Origin: Plenodomus lindquistii
Taxonomy: Eukaryota; Ascomycota; Dothideomycetes; Pleosporales; Leptosphaeriaceae
Assembly (NCBI GenBank): GCA_025504975.1
Contig: JANUWI010000013.1
Location: 248,001-312,000, forward strand
Direction of reading: 5' to 3'
DNA length: 64,000 nt
This document shows positions 9,069-19,419 of this stretch, piece by piece. Made by a program: the position numbers and the translations under genes. Each line of letters opens with the position of its first letter. Within the stretch, counting starts at the first letter, position 1. Under the pieces are notes generated by a model. It saw nothing but the letters and a program-made list of their open reading frames with translations, ran no database searches and was not told the DNA's origin.

Positions 9069-10938
9069 CTAGCACATCCCAGTCAACACTGCCATGCCCG
9101 CAATATGGTCCAAACCAGCAACCTCATCGTCTTCCAACAACTTGTCAATCTTCTCCTTCTTCTTGATGCGCCAGAAGCCTTGCGCACCGTCTACGAATCG
9201 TTTGGTGATGTCCTGCACGTCCTCCGCGGGACATGCAGCAAAGCACAACCTAAAGCAGTTGAAGCTGTCCTTCTCAAGAATCTCCTTGGTGGCTGAAAAC
9301 ATGCTACCAGGCGCGACGAGACAGAGGTACGGCTTTTGTGTCCAAAACACCCACAACGCCTGTGAGAGGCGAGGGGCTGGGACCTGCTTGGCGAGAGGAT
9401 GCGAGTTGAAGTCAAAGCGAACCCAGACGAACATGCCACCGAGCGGACGGACGAAAGAGTAGATCTGTGTCTTCTCCACCACTGCCCATTCATCTTCCTC
9501 GACCACGTCGGTAAGCGATTTGCGGCGACCAGCTTTGACGAGTTCCCTGCCAGTGTCGAGTGTGTCGCACATGGTCTGCATTCTGCGCTCGTAGTTGCCT
9601 CGAAGGCCCTCGAGCCAGCGCACCCAGCCATCGACTTTCCAACCGCTTCCGTCTGCAGCACCGCCACGCCCAGGATCGTTTGAGCTTTGGGGACCCATGA
9701 GAAGCTCGGCGATCATCGATTGCACGAAACCAGACGGTTGTTGTGTCGATGTTTCGGTGATGCGTAGGATACGCTCCACAAGGGCGGGTTGCGCGGTGAT
9801 CCAGCCCAGACGACAGCCTGGCGCGACAGTCTTGGAGAAGGTATCGAGGCGGACAACGCGGCCTTGGTAGTCAACGCTCAAGTAGGACGGGATGAGACTG
9901 TCCAGGAATTCGAAGCCGGACGATTTGGCGGGGAGGACGGGTGCGCTGCTGGTAGGTGCTGAAGATGGGAATTGAAGGTACCAGTATGGATCGTCCTCCA
10001 CGATGATGACATCGTACTTTACGCAAAGAGCGTAGAGTTCTATTCGCCGTGCGACAGACAGAGTACCAGAGGTGGGGTTCTGTCCGATTGTGACAGTGTA
10101 CATGATGTGTGGACGACGACCCTTGGATTCATCCCAGTTCTCCAATACATCCTGCAGTCCTCCTGGCCCACTCGCAAGCATGCCTTCGTCGTCAATTGCC
10201 ACAGGCGCAATGTTGAAGCCTCTTGGTTTGGCTGACTGAATGGCGTTCATGTAGCAGTAGGTCTCGCATAGCAAACCAGGCCTCTCGTTGACGGGGTCAT
10301 GTTCGGCAGACCATTCGTTGCTGAGCGCCTGCAGTGTCTTTGAGAAACCGTCTGTCGACCCACACGTGAGGATGACTTCAGGGCCTTCTTTGTATGGAAC
10401 GATGGGGTGTAGGTTTTCTCGTGTGAATTGGCGTATGAAGGAGTAAAGCGCAGGATAACCTAGGGCTTGACCATACTGTAGTGCCGACTTCAAGTCGATC
10501 ATGCGAAGCGGGTCTGCAACGCTGGAGTTCTTGGGCACTACGAGGCGCGACGACGGTGGTTGGTCCTCTTTCTTCTTCTTCTTGGAAATGGAAACGTCTG
10601 CGAGTTGAGTCGAGGGAGGGTCGTCTGCAGGCGGATCGACAGGCCTGTTGGGTGTGGGCTGCCATCGCTGTGGGTGCGCGACTTTGGCCTCGAGCGTGTC
10701 GTACGGGAAATAGTGGTCGTTTGGCAGGCCTGACAGCTGTCAGCATCACAACGCAACACCATGCACCATCTACGGATCACAAACCTCCTGCCAACTGAGC
10801 AATGCCTGGGATCTGGAAGTACTTGTAGAACTTCTTGATCGACGACGCCTCTCGTGCTTTGGTGCTGCGAGAGATGTGATGGGACAGATCCACTGGATCA
10901 GGAAAAGAGCTTGGGTCGGCCGCGTTGTATGGCGCCAT
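9069..10938 (-). CDS. Class I/II PLP aminotransferase, ARO8/aminoadipate type
   Basis: Two exons, 10938-10785 and 10729-9069, encode 604 aa. The 55-nt intron begins GTTTGT and ends CAG in phase 1. The ATG has context ACCATGGC. The N-terminal part has ISLAGGLPN-like wording (IAQLAGGLPNDHYFP), typical of Aro8-type enzymes. Also seen are YGQALGYPAL, LTCGSTDGFSK, VEDDPYWYLQF, and the PLP-lysine motif DTFSKTVAPGCRLGW. The family includes yeast Aro8 (aromatic amino acids, 2-aminoadipate) and kynurenine aminotransferases, so it transfers the amino group between aromatic or aminoadipate substrates and 2-oxoglutarate in the cytosol. A lysine-rich insert (KKKKKED) around residue 90 is typical of filamentous fungi. 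The exact substrate cannot be told from sequence. Confidence 0.88.
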
Positions 10939-11650
10939 GGTGACTACAAGGTACCGTCGGGTCCGGCCGATCAAGATTCAAGAAGTTGCGCCGAGCAAAG
11001 ACAACGATATCTACAGCAATGAACTTGCAGGCGACAACAAAAGACCAAAAGATGGAGTCGCCCTTCTCGGCCTCGGCATTCGTCCGTCTCTTGACGCCCT
11101 AGCACGATAAGGACTGATTACATAGCAATGCCTGCTCACGGTGACGACACCATCTGCGGGAAGCTCAAGTACGACGGCTAGGCCGCAAGCAGCCTTGTCG
11201 ACCCCGCCTGGGCTCGTCTCCTCTCACGGAGACCTGAACGACGCAAAACACATGCACAAAGACGCCTTGTTGACAGCAAGAATTGAAACGCTCAGAGCGC
11301 GTGCGTCAAAAGCACCGCCCTCGCCGACGATGGGACGCCGATCCCTTAGCGCCAATGCCACGAGCCCGGCAACGTGCTTCCCTCACGTCCGCGTCCGCAT
11401 CATGCAGGCCCCGGAGCTTACCATAGCTCTTGCCCTGTCGACATTCACCCCAGCTTGAGACTATCCACTGTCGCGTTCATGTTTCGTCTTTTTTGAACAT
11501 AGATTCAGCTTTGCGCATCTCATCTTTCACTAGAGCGTTGCTTCCTATCGATAAGTAGCCGTCAAGCCTCGGCGCATCGTCATCCCATCTCCCTTCAAGC
11601 TGTCGTCGCCAACCTCGCACCACGAGCTACGCTCAATCTTGGAAGGCGAC
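10939..11650. other. Divergent promoter, aminotransferase and LCCL gene
   Basis: About 710 bp between two divergent starts (10938 and 11651). Small frames on both strands show no homology. No operator-like palindrome was noticed. Confidence 0.5.
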
Positions 11651-13543
11651 ATGGGCCCAAATGGTGTCGCTAATGAGGATGGTGCGCCTCCACAAAGATA
11701 TCGCGACGACGATGATGCTAGCATACATTCTACCGAGTCCGCTATAGTAGTCGCCAATTCCGAGGCTTCCGGTGAAGAGGCTTATGCATCTGAACATACA
11801 TTTGCAAGCACATATATACCACCACGAATACGACACGCATGGAGGAAGACGGTGGTGTGGGTCAAGGGACCTCAGCCACCTCGACCATGGAAGATACAGC
11901 CCTTCTTTCCCAGGGTCCAAGAGGCACCTATACTGTTGTTGGAGAAATACTTTCCCAAGAAAAAGCACAAGATTACACTTCTGGTAGTCTTCTACCTCTG
12001 TTGGATCTTGACTTTCGGCCTAGTTCTCCACCGTAGCGCATTCGCCGCAAATATACCAGGCTACGGAAGTCCTGTGCGCGTACGCTGTACTGATCGCTTC
12101 TGGGACGATGGAAATGGCTGTGGACTTAATGGGGACTTATGCCGTCCATTCGCGAACACGTCCATGCCGTTTCGTTGTCCAGCGAACTGCAAGCGTGTAC
12201 AACTGTTGAACCCACATGCTGTTGGAGATCAATTGGTAAACTATAGGCCATTGGTTGTCGGCGGGCCGACAGACGAGGAACAGACACTGGAGAACACATA
12301 CTACCGCGCCGACTCCTTCATTTGTGGAGCCGCCATTCACGCTGGCTTCATCAACGATGCTTCAGGAGGTTGTGGTGTTGTCGCCCAGATTGGCGAGAAG
12401 ACCTCATACCCCAGTGTCAAGAAGAGGCACATCACAAGCATCAGCTTCGACTCGTACTTCCCTCGATCCTTCTCCTTCCTACCAGGTACCTCAGCTAAGT
12501 GTCGAGACCTACGATGGCCACTACTCGGCGTCTCACTAACCTTTACGATCCTCTTGTCACTCTTCACTACATCCCCAGCAGTCTTCTTTCCCTCCGTTTT
12601 CCTCGGTATCTTCGCCCACGTCGCGCTCGCCTCCGACCCGCCAAACCTCACCGACTACTACGCCCTGATCAGCATCGCCATGTCTCGTCTTCTCCCAGCC
12701 TGTTTCTGCATGTACGTCATATACATATTCGCCGTACGCCGGCAACTCGAGGGCCTGCGCGCACAAATCGAGAAGACCATCCTCTGGCTGGGAGGATGTT
12801 GGATCGGCGCCCTAAACAACTACACATTCGACAAGATCCCCATCGAGCGCCTCACCCCCCACGACATCCAGAACCAGCCCGGCGCGATCCCCGCGCTCAT
12901 CATCATCGTACTAACGCTATTCTGCATCGCACTCGGTCAAGCATGGGCACTCCGGATCGAGGGCCGTCTCCCGCGCTACCTCGCCATCTACGGGATCTTC
13001 GTGACCTGTATCCTCGCGCTCGTCGCGATCCCCAAGATGAACGTGCGCATCCACCACTACATCCTCGGCTTGCTCCTCGTCCCCGGGACATCAATGCAAA
13101 ACCGGCCAAGTCTCTTATTCCAAGGCCTACTCATCGGGCTCTTCATCAACGGCGTTGCACGCTGGGGTTTCGCTTCCATCCTGCAAACGCCCACTGAACT
13201 CCGTGGCGATGCGCCGGTTGGCTCCTTGTTACCCATTATCACGGCACCGATTATCCATAACAACCTAAACATCCACGCGTTGCGGGCGAACATCACGTTT
13301 GACTGGCTGAAACCGTTTCCCAAGGGGTACGACGGCGTTAGCGTGCTGGTTAATGATGTGGAGAGGTACCATGAGTATGAGGATCGAATGGGCGAGGACT
13401 GGACGTGGGTTCGGCAGATGGAGGGTGTGAATGAGTATTTTAGGTTTGCGTATTTGAGGGGTGGGGGGCGCGGGGATTATACGAGGGCGGGGGTTTGGAG
13501 GGTGGATGGGGGGTGGACGGAGATTCCGGAGGGGGCGTCGTGA
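11651..13543 (+). CDS. LCCL-domain multi-pass membrane protein
   Basis: A single-exon gene of 630 aa starting at ATG 11651 (context GACATGG). After a ~100-residue acidic cytosolic N-terminus, a first membrane segment (LLVVFYLCWILTFGLVL) leads to a lumenal or extracellular LCCL domain (about residues 140-280) with conserved cysteines and the signature YYRADSFICGAAIHAG. Then follow about six to seven hydrophobic segments, including LGVSLTFTILLSLFT, ALIIIVLTLFCIALGQ and YLAIYGIFVTCILALVA. Ascomycetes have a family of LCCL membrane proteins of this layout with no established function; LCCL is a lipid- or polysaccharide-binding fold in other proteins. The last ~200 nt switch to G-ending codons. 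It shares its promoter region with the aminotransferase. Confidence 0.88.
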   Translation: MGPNGVANEDGAPPQRYRDDDDASIHSTESAIVVANSEASGEEAYASEHTFASTYIPPRIRHAWRKTVVWVKGPQPPRPWKIQPFFPRVQEAPILLLEKYFPKKKHKITLLVVFYLCWILTFGLVLHRSAFAANIPGYGSPVRVRCTDRFWDDGNGCGLNGDLCRPFANTSMPFRCPANCKRVQLLNPHAVGDQLVNYRPLVVGGPTDEEQTLENTYYRADSFICGAAIHAGFINDASGGCGVVAQIGEKTSYPSVKKRHITSISFDSYFPRSFSFLPGTSAKCRDLRWPLLGVSLTFTILLSLFTTSPAVFFPSVFLGIFAHVALASDPPNLTDYYALISIAMSRLLPACFCMYVIYIFAVRRQLEGLRAQIEKTILWLGGCWIGALNNYTFDKIPIERLTPHDIQNQPGAIPALIIIVLTLFCIALGQAWALRIEGRLPRYLAIYGIFVTCILALVAIPKMNVRIHHYILGLLLVPGTSMQNRPSLLFQGLLIGLFINGVARWGFASILQTPTELRGDAPVGSLLPIITAPIIHNNLNIHALRANITFDWLKPFPKGYDGVSVLVNDVERYHEYEDRMGEDWTWVRQMEGVNEYFRFAYLRGGGRGDYTRAGVWRVDGGWTEIPEGAS

Positions 13544-15136
13544 GGGTTTGGATGGGTAGATGTGCTGTTGTGTGGCTCGCTTGTTTGGAAGGGTGGTGGG
13601 TTGGATAGTAGGGTGTTGGTGATGCAGCGCTGGTTTGCCGGTTTGAGTGAGTTGATGTAAGCATATGGAGTATGAGGACTTGTAGGCTTGGAATTGAATG
13701 AGATCCTGTGATTGAGCGTATGGCAGTGCCGAATCTGCAATCGGGGTGATGTCCTCGGCCATTTCCTATCCTCGTTTAAGTTATCTGCATGAAGTGCATA
13801 TACAGGGTGTAGACACATCGGATTACATGCCTGTTAAAGTTCAACGAATCATCTTCTCAGTCTCGCTGGATGCTGAATGTGCTGTTCGTCAAACTTTAAC
13901 AAGGGTTCAATCCGATGTGTCTATACCCTGTACACCAAATAGAGTATGTACCGGGGTCAGCGCGTCGAGACGGCCCGTTCGTTCAACTTGTGATGACGCC
14001 ACGATTCTTCACGCGCCTCGCGAACGGAAAGAGGGCAAGCGACCAGTGAAAAGTACGGATCATTTTCAGTACACCATGTGTCGACTTGTGAGGTAGGGAA
14101 TGTGTTGAGTTTCTAGTTTATGATGCACCACGGCTTGACACCCTTTTTGCAGTAAAAACATGCGGAAAAAATTGGACGAATCTACTAGTAAACAGGCGAA
14201 TACAAGCATGATCTCTCGATGAAATGATAGAAACAGTCTTGCACATAAAGGGGAAAGGACGGGACGGGACGGCCAGAAAGCCAAAGTAGTGAAAAGGAAA
14301 AGGGCCGAAGCATGAATACATGCCACGTTCACGCGGTGTTTGACATTCTGGAAACACGTTCAATAGATCATTAACTTACTGTGTAGACCAGGGCACACTG
14401 GCACTAGTTATCTAATCTGCGAAATCAAGACAAGGATGCGGACGGACGTGCAAAGCTTTTCGACACAAAAGTCACTCAACGCTAGAGGAATGCATGAATG
14501 GCCTCACGCCAAGCATATCCCGCAACGTACGTCAACGCGCACGTAAATCTGGGCCCAAAGTGAGAGAATCATCTCTTTTCATTTCTCTGGCATCGGGGAG
14601 GAGTGAAGAGAAAGGCCGAATGAGAGTGATTAAACGGGATTCTTGGCAGAGAAAGACTGCTCATGCTTTTTTGGCATGATGCATCTTCACCGAGAACACA
14701 TACTTTTTACCAGAGATATAGTCCGATAGTAGGGAGTAGAAAGGCCAAAACAAAGCTTAGTATAACTCAGGATAGTACATACCAAGGATCTACCTCGTGT
14801 GAAAAGATACCGAAAACCTAGCATCATCGCTAATTTTGGAATCTGAGGTGAGATCTAGCAAACATCCATCGATCTATCCATATTACACCGCAAATATCCC
14901 ATACGGAAAGCCTAACCAACCTGGCCCACGCACACGGCCTTGCCGAACCTCTCAACAATGCGTCAAAGACTTGTGCTCAAGCGGAATGTACACCGCAAGC
15001 AGCTACTCTCACTGTTCTACCAACAACTATAAAACCCAGTCAATAGTCGCTACAAACCTCCCCGTTATCTATCGACCATCGCCTGCTCAAACACCACATA
15101 CCATACACGCACCACCAACGACCACCCATCCCCACC
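13544..15136. other. Intergenic region with hairpin element
   Basis: This 1.6-kb stretch follows the LCCL gene and precedes the secreted-protein gene. It holds the TA-flanked hairpin element at 13803-13930. The 200 bp before 15137 are C/A-rich, typical of a fungal 5' leader. No other gene is seen. Confidence 0.6.
13803..13930. mobile_element. TA-flanked hairpin, MITE-like (Tc1/mariner type)
   Basis: The ends CAGGGTGTAGACACATCGGA (13803) and the near-exact reverse complement ending CCCTG at 13930 form terminal inverted repeats. About 46 bp of each arm pair with eight or so mismatches, leaving a central loop of about 38 bp. Both ends are bordered by TA, the target-site duplication of Tc1/mariner/pogo elements. 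At 128 bp it has no coding capacity, so it would be a non-autonomous miniature element; the transposase source is not in the window. A long hairpin like this could also give rise to small RNAs if transcribed. Confidence 0.6.
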
Positions 15137-15585
15137 ATGTTCCTCCCCTCCACCCTCAGCCTCGCCGCCCTCCTAGCATCCCTCACCCTCACCGCAACCG
15201 CAGCCCCGACTCTCACCCCCCGCCAAGAAACCCCCCGCATCTACGCGCGCTACTTTGCCGGCGGAGCGTGCGAGGAGCCCTGGCGCGAAGACACCGTTTT
15301 CCTCAGTACTACGCCCGTAGGCGAGTGTCAGAATGTGCGCGATGGAGGGCCGTATGGGAGTACGCAGTTTCAGGGGAATTTGCTGGATCGGACGTGTAAG
15401 TTCACATCCTGTTTAGTTCTGCGTGGTGAGTAAGGGGTAGAGCTGACGAGTTGCTGTTAGTGAGATTTTACGAGCGAGCGTGTGGGGCGGATGAGGAGGG
15501 GGGCGCGTATTTTGAGGTTGGGCCGGGGAGTGGAGTGGATCCGGGGTGTTTTGCTCAGGGGATTAGGAGTTATAAGGTGTTGTGA
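15137..15585 (+). CDS. Small secreted cysteine-containing protein
   Basis: Two exons, 15137-15395 and 15461-15585, give 127 aa. The 65-nt intron has GTAAGT and TTAG ends in phase 1. The ATG has context ACCATGT. A clear signal peptide (about residues 1-23, ending ATAAP) is followed by TPRQ, a possible pro-region end, then a short mature domain with four cysteines (GGACEEPW, GECQNV, ERACGAD, DPGCFAQG) that could form two disulfide bonds. Many Pleosporales small secreted proteins have this shape, and some are effectors, but there is no recognised homologue, so calling it an effector is inference. The first 100 nt of coding use C-ending codons, the rest G-ending. Confidence 0.75.
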
Positions 15586-16789
15586 TATGTGGGATTGTGG
15601 GGGTTGTTGTTGTGTGGGTAGGGCGTGGGGTGACGATCTAATGTTTGTAATGTGGAGGGAGGGTTGATGTCATGATTATTGATGGGACGAACGATTGGGA
15701 TTTAGAACGGGCACTATTGTGCAGGATTCAGCAAACTAGCATGATGGCGCGTGCTATGGCAAGCCACTTGCCTAGTTTCACATAATAGATATCGCTGTGG
15801 TACGAAGCCAGTATGTAGAGTAATCCTCGATTATTCCTAGGTGTTGATGTACCAACACAGTCGTTCTGGGTACCCTGTTCGAAACTTTCGAAAGAACGGG
15901 AAATGACAGATTTTTTGACCTGAAACGAAATGGTGTTCGTGTTCACCCTCGTGAATACCCAAGGGCGCCCAATGGTGGGATTGTCAATGGGCAGGTTCGG
16001 TTCACCCAATCTGTTTACCAGCCCTAATAGGCTGCATCTCTAGCGGTCTTCCACCCTGGAGACTTTTCGCTGGACAGAGCAGGTGAGACAACACGGACTA
16101 GAGATTACCGGCTGGTGTAACCGCACGAGGCTACAGATCATGATTCATTGGTTTATGGGGGTTCAGCCCGCGGGTGGATCCTCAGCCTCACACCCTAATT
16201 GAGAGTCTTGCAGCCGCAAAAGCCAACTTGAGATAAAGTTGTAGAGAGAAACAGTCCGAATTTCTACACCGTTTCACAATGTTTCTGGACGAATCGTGTA
16301 CGGTTTTGAACTATCATTGTGGGGTTGAGCTGGAAGGGTAGACTCTGGCTCGCGAGAATGATTTGACGCTGCGCCACATGTCTTGTGGGCATGGACGACA
16401 TCAATTACACCAAGTTGTACTGCGGGGTAGATCGTGTACTGTTTCCGGAGAAAGCATATGGCGGCGTTCGAGATAACGCGTTCTAGGGACGCCACGACAA
16501 TCCTTGTTCTGATGCTGCACGACATGGAGACTGTACACGCGCAAGATACGTATTACCAGCGTACGACGTACATGAGTGTGTACAGCCTTGGACACTGCAG
16601 ACAAGTCTCACATAGCTCAGGCACGTTTTATCGGACAGGGATCAAGCACGGCCCAAGGGTCCGTTGATGAGAACATATATTGCTTGTTCTAGTCTATACG
16701 TTACGAATGTCATTAGACATTACTACCCAAGCCTTAACACCCTAAAATATCAACAGCAAATAAAACTCCGACCCATCCCTTCTGTGCTC
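15586..16789. other. Intergenic region
   Basis: About 1.2 kb between the small secreted protein gene and the 3' end of the GT2 gene. I see no gene, repeat or RNA in it. Confidence 0.5.
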
Positions 16790-19419
16790 TCAGTAAAAGA
16801 AAGATCCGATGAAAAGCGTGATTGTATAGGCGGTCAACAGGAAGTACTGCATCTCGTGTAGCACGTTACTCTTCTCCCATAATAGCTTCTTCGAGCTCTC
16901 CTTCGGGTACGCGATACCGGTCTGCGGATCCCTCTGCAACAAATCCTCGCGATCGGGCATGTTCGGTGGCCAGATGGCGTAGTGGATCGGCGCCCAGTAG
17001 GCATTGAGTGCGATGAGCCAAAGCAATGGTGGCCAGCAGGCATGGGTCATCATGTACAACAGAGTCTGTAGGACTGAACCCCTATTGATGATGATGCCTC
17101 GCGCTGTGGAAGCTGTGACAGCAGCAACGCAGAAGAGAATGTAGGCGACATGGATCCAGACTCCAGAGCCGAAGACGATAACGCGAAGGCGACGCCATAA
17201 ACCTGCGCGGTTGACAGGGTCTCGTTCGTTGAGTTCGTTTTTCTGGGAGCCTGATGATGAGAATGCTGCAGCTTTGCCACCGAGGAAACTTGGTAGAAAG
17301 AACGATCTGACGATGGTGATGGCATGGTCTAATCGTTATTATTAGCTAGATTCTCGAATCTCGTCGAGCGTTACTCACAGGGCGCCATCCATAGTGTAGC
17401 TCCTGCATCGCGCTGTCCAAGGCGATAGCCAGCAGGTAGGGTCATGACCCACTCGTTCAGCCGGTTCGTGAGCAGTGCTACGGAGCATAGCCTCGCAAGC
17501 AGGCGTAGTTGGTCATTGGTTGCATAGGCGATCAGGGTACCGCCCGAGACTAGCACAATCGGCATAGTAAGAAGAGATGCTGTCAGGAAAACTGTGAAAA
17601 GTGCTGAGATGGTGTACACGAATCCAGAAAGTCGTTGGAAGACAGACATGTGCGTGACTAGGGGGCCGAATAAGCAGAAGTTGAGCTTCAAAGCAGTCTG
17701 AACGGTGCCGATTGTCTAAACAACCATTAGCCATGGTTCACAACTGTGCTGCATACGAGGAAAGAGCTCTTACCCAGCGTGTACGTTGCTTGATGTGGCC
17801 ACCGAAGGACTCAGGTACAGTACCATACTGCAGGGGTTCGTGGACGTAGGCCGTCTTCCATCCAGCTCCAAGGAGAACGCTTGAGCAGCAAACATCCTCG
17901 GCCAGAGAACCCGTTGGGAATCCTCCTATACCATCCAAGGCAAGACGACGTATTGCGTAGCCCGAGCCGGTACACCACTAGAGCACATCAGCACGAGCTC
18001 GTTCCTATTCGATCCCCAAGGACTCACCGCGACTCCAGCTGCGTCTTTGACTGGCTCAGAGATGTGTACGAACGAGTCAAGACTTTGCAGCAAAGGATCA
18101 TTCCTTGGAAGATTGTAGAACAACTATCGTTGTCAGCGATGATTTCTTTGCGAATTCTTTGTGGTTCATAATACCTGTGGGGGGCACGATAGTGCAAGCC
18201 CAGGTTCGATAACCAGGTGCGCGAGTACTGCTCTGAGCCATTCAGGTTCCGGAATCATGTCGGCATCAAGTGCAGCAATGTATGCTGAAGCACCTCCCGG
18301 AAGATTCTTCACAAATTCAAGACCGTGGTTCAAATTGCCCGCTTTGAAGTGGTGCGGCACACCTTTGACCTTGTGACGAGCCGTGTAATACACATTCGTA
18401 TACAATTGAGCGATCTCATCGACGGCACGTTTGAGCTCGGGATCAGCGCCGTCGTCAAGGACAATTACCCGGAAGCGTTCAGAGGGCCAGTCGACTGCTG
18501 CGGCGGCGCGAATTGTATCTGTGATGATTTCCACATCCTCTTTGCAGCAGGTAACGAATACATCGACGGTAGGCGTATTATCTCCGACAATACGAAGCTT
18601 CTCGCGAGATCGGCCTTTGATCAGAAAAACTTGCCAGAATTGATGAAACAATGTCGGCACTGTAAAGCCAGTTAGTCGACGAACTCAGTCGCAGAGTCAT
18701 CACTTACAAGCCACACCAAGCTCGACTGCAAGGAATGTCCATGCCATTCCGTAGATGCTGTTATACTTCTCTTGTGCGGCAAGTGTGTATTTGATCCTAT
18801 AAACGAAGTAAACCCAGTAGGCAGCGACAGCGGCAACGGAGAAGACCGGGGTGAACTTGTTCATGCGTCGCTTCCATGATGGTAGATGGTCGATGTCGTC
18901 CGTACCGTGAACTCTTTCGACGAGACAGAGTGGCTCGGCTGCAACTTCCGGCTGTTTCTCTTGCGGCATTTGAATGATGCTTGTTGCCTGAGAGTGATGA
19001 TTAGATTAATCCAGATATGGAGCATGTGGGGGCCTTGCTCAACTCACCCGGGAAGAATAGCAGTTCGAGAACTTATCAAGGAATTCAGTGCTGGTAGCAG
19101 GAGTGTGCTTCAACGGGGTACCATAAATAGTGGTCGATCCAAAACGTGGGGCTATGCTACCACAATGGGTACAGTTGGTTGGCGACTTTTGTCCGTAGGA
19201 ATCAGGGCGTTGGTATGCTGGTCGAGGTAGGAAGATGGACACGGGGCCACCATCTTGACTGCGGCCATGTTCGGAATCATCGCTCAGTGACCTTGTATGC
19301 GCAGATACTTCAGGGCTCTCTCTTGTGGGTGCAGCAGTCTCAGGAGTTCCAACACATAATGAAGAGTCCATGTTGTCTGTTTGATACAAAGTACTTGGAC
19401 GAGAACGTTGTAACTTCAT
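16790..19419 (-). CDS. Processive GT2 glycosyltransferase, cellulose-synthase-like
   Basis: Seven exons, 19419-19048, 18987-18708, 18659-18175, 18123-18028, 17977-17774, 17715-17379 and 17328-16790, join to 770 aa; introns are 48-60 nt with canonical ends. Residues 1-150 are a Ser-rich cytosolic region. Two membrane segments follow near 170-220. The catalytic domain has VFVTCCKED (about 250), VLDDG (about 284), the LDADM metal site (about 348), GSGYAIRR, the general-base LAEDV (about 438) and the product-gating QRTRW (475-479). This D,D,D,QxxRW set defines processive plasma-membrane GT2 polymer synthases. Four or more membrane segments follow. Fungal relatives include the type 2 glycosyltransferases reported to be needed for hyphal growth and surface properties in Zymoseptoria and Fusarium. 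The polymer made is not known; UDP-glucose is the likely donor. Confidence 0.88.
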
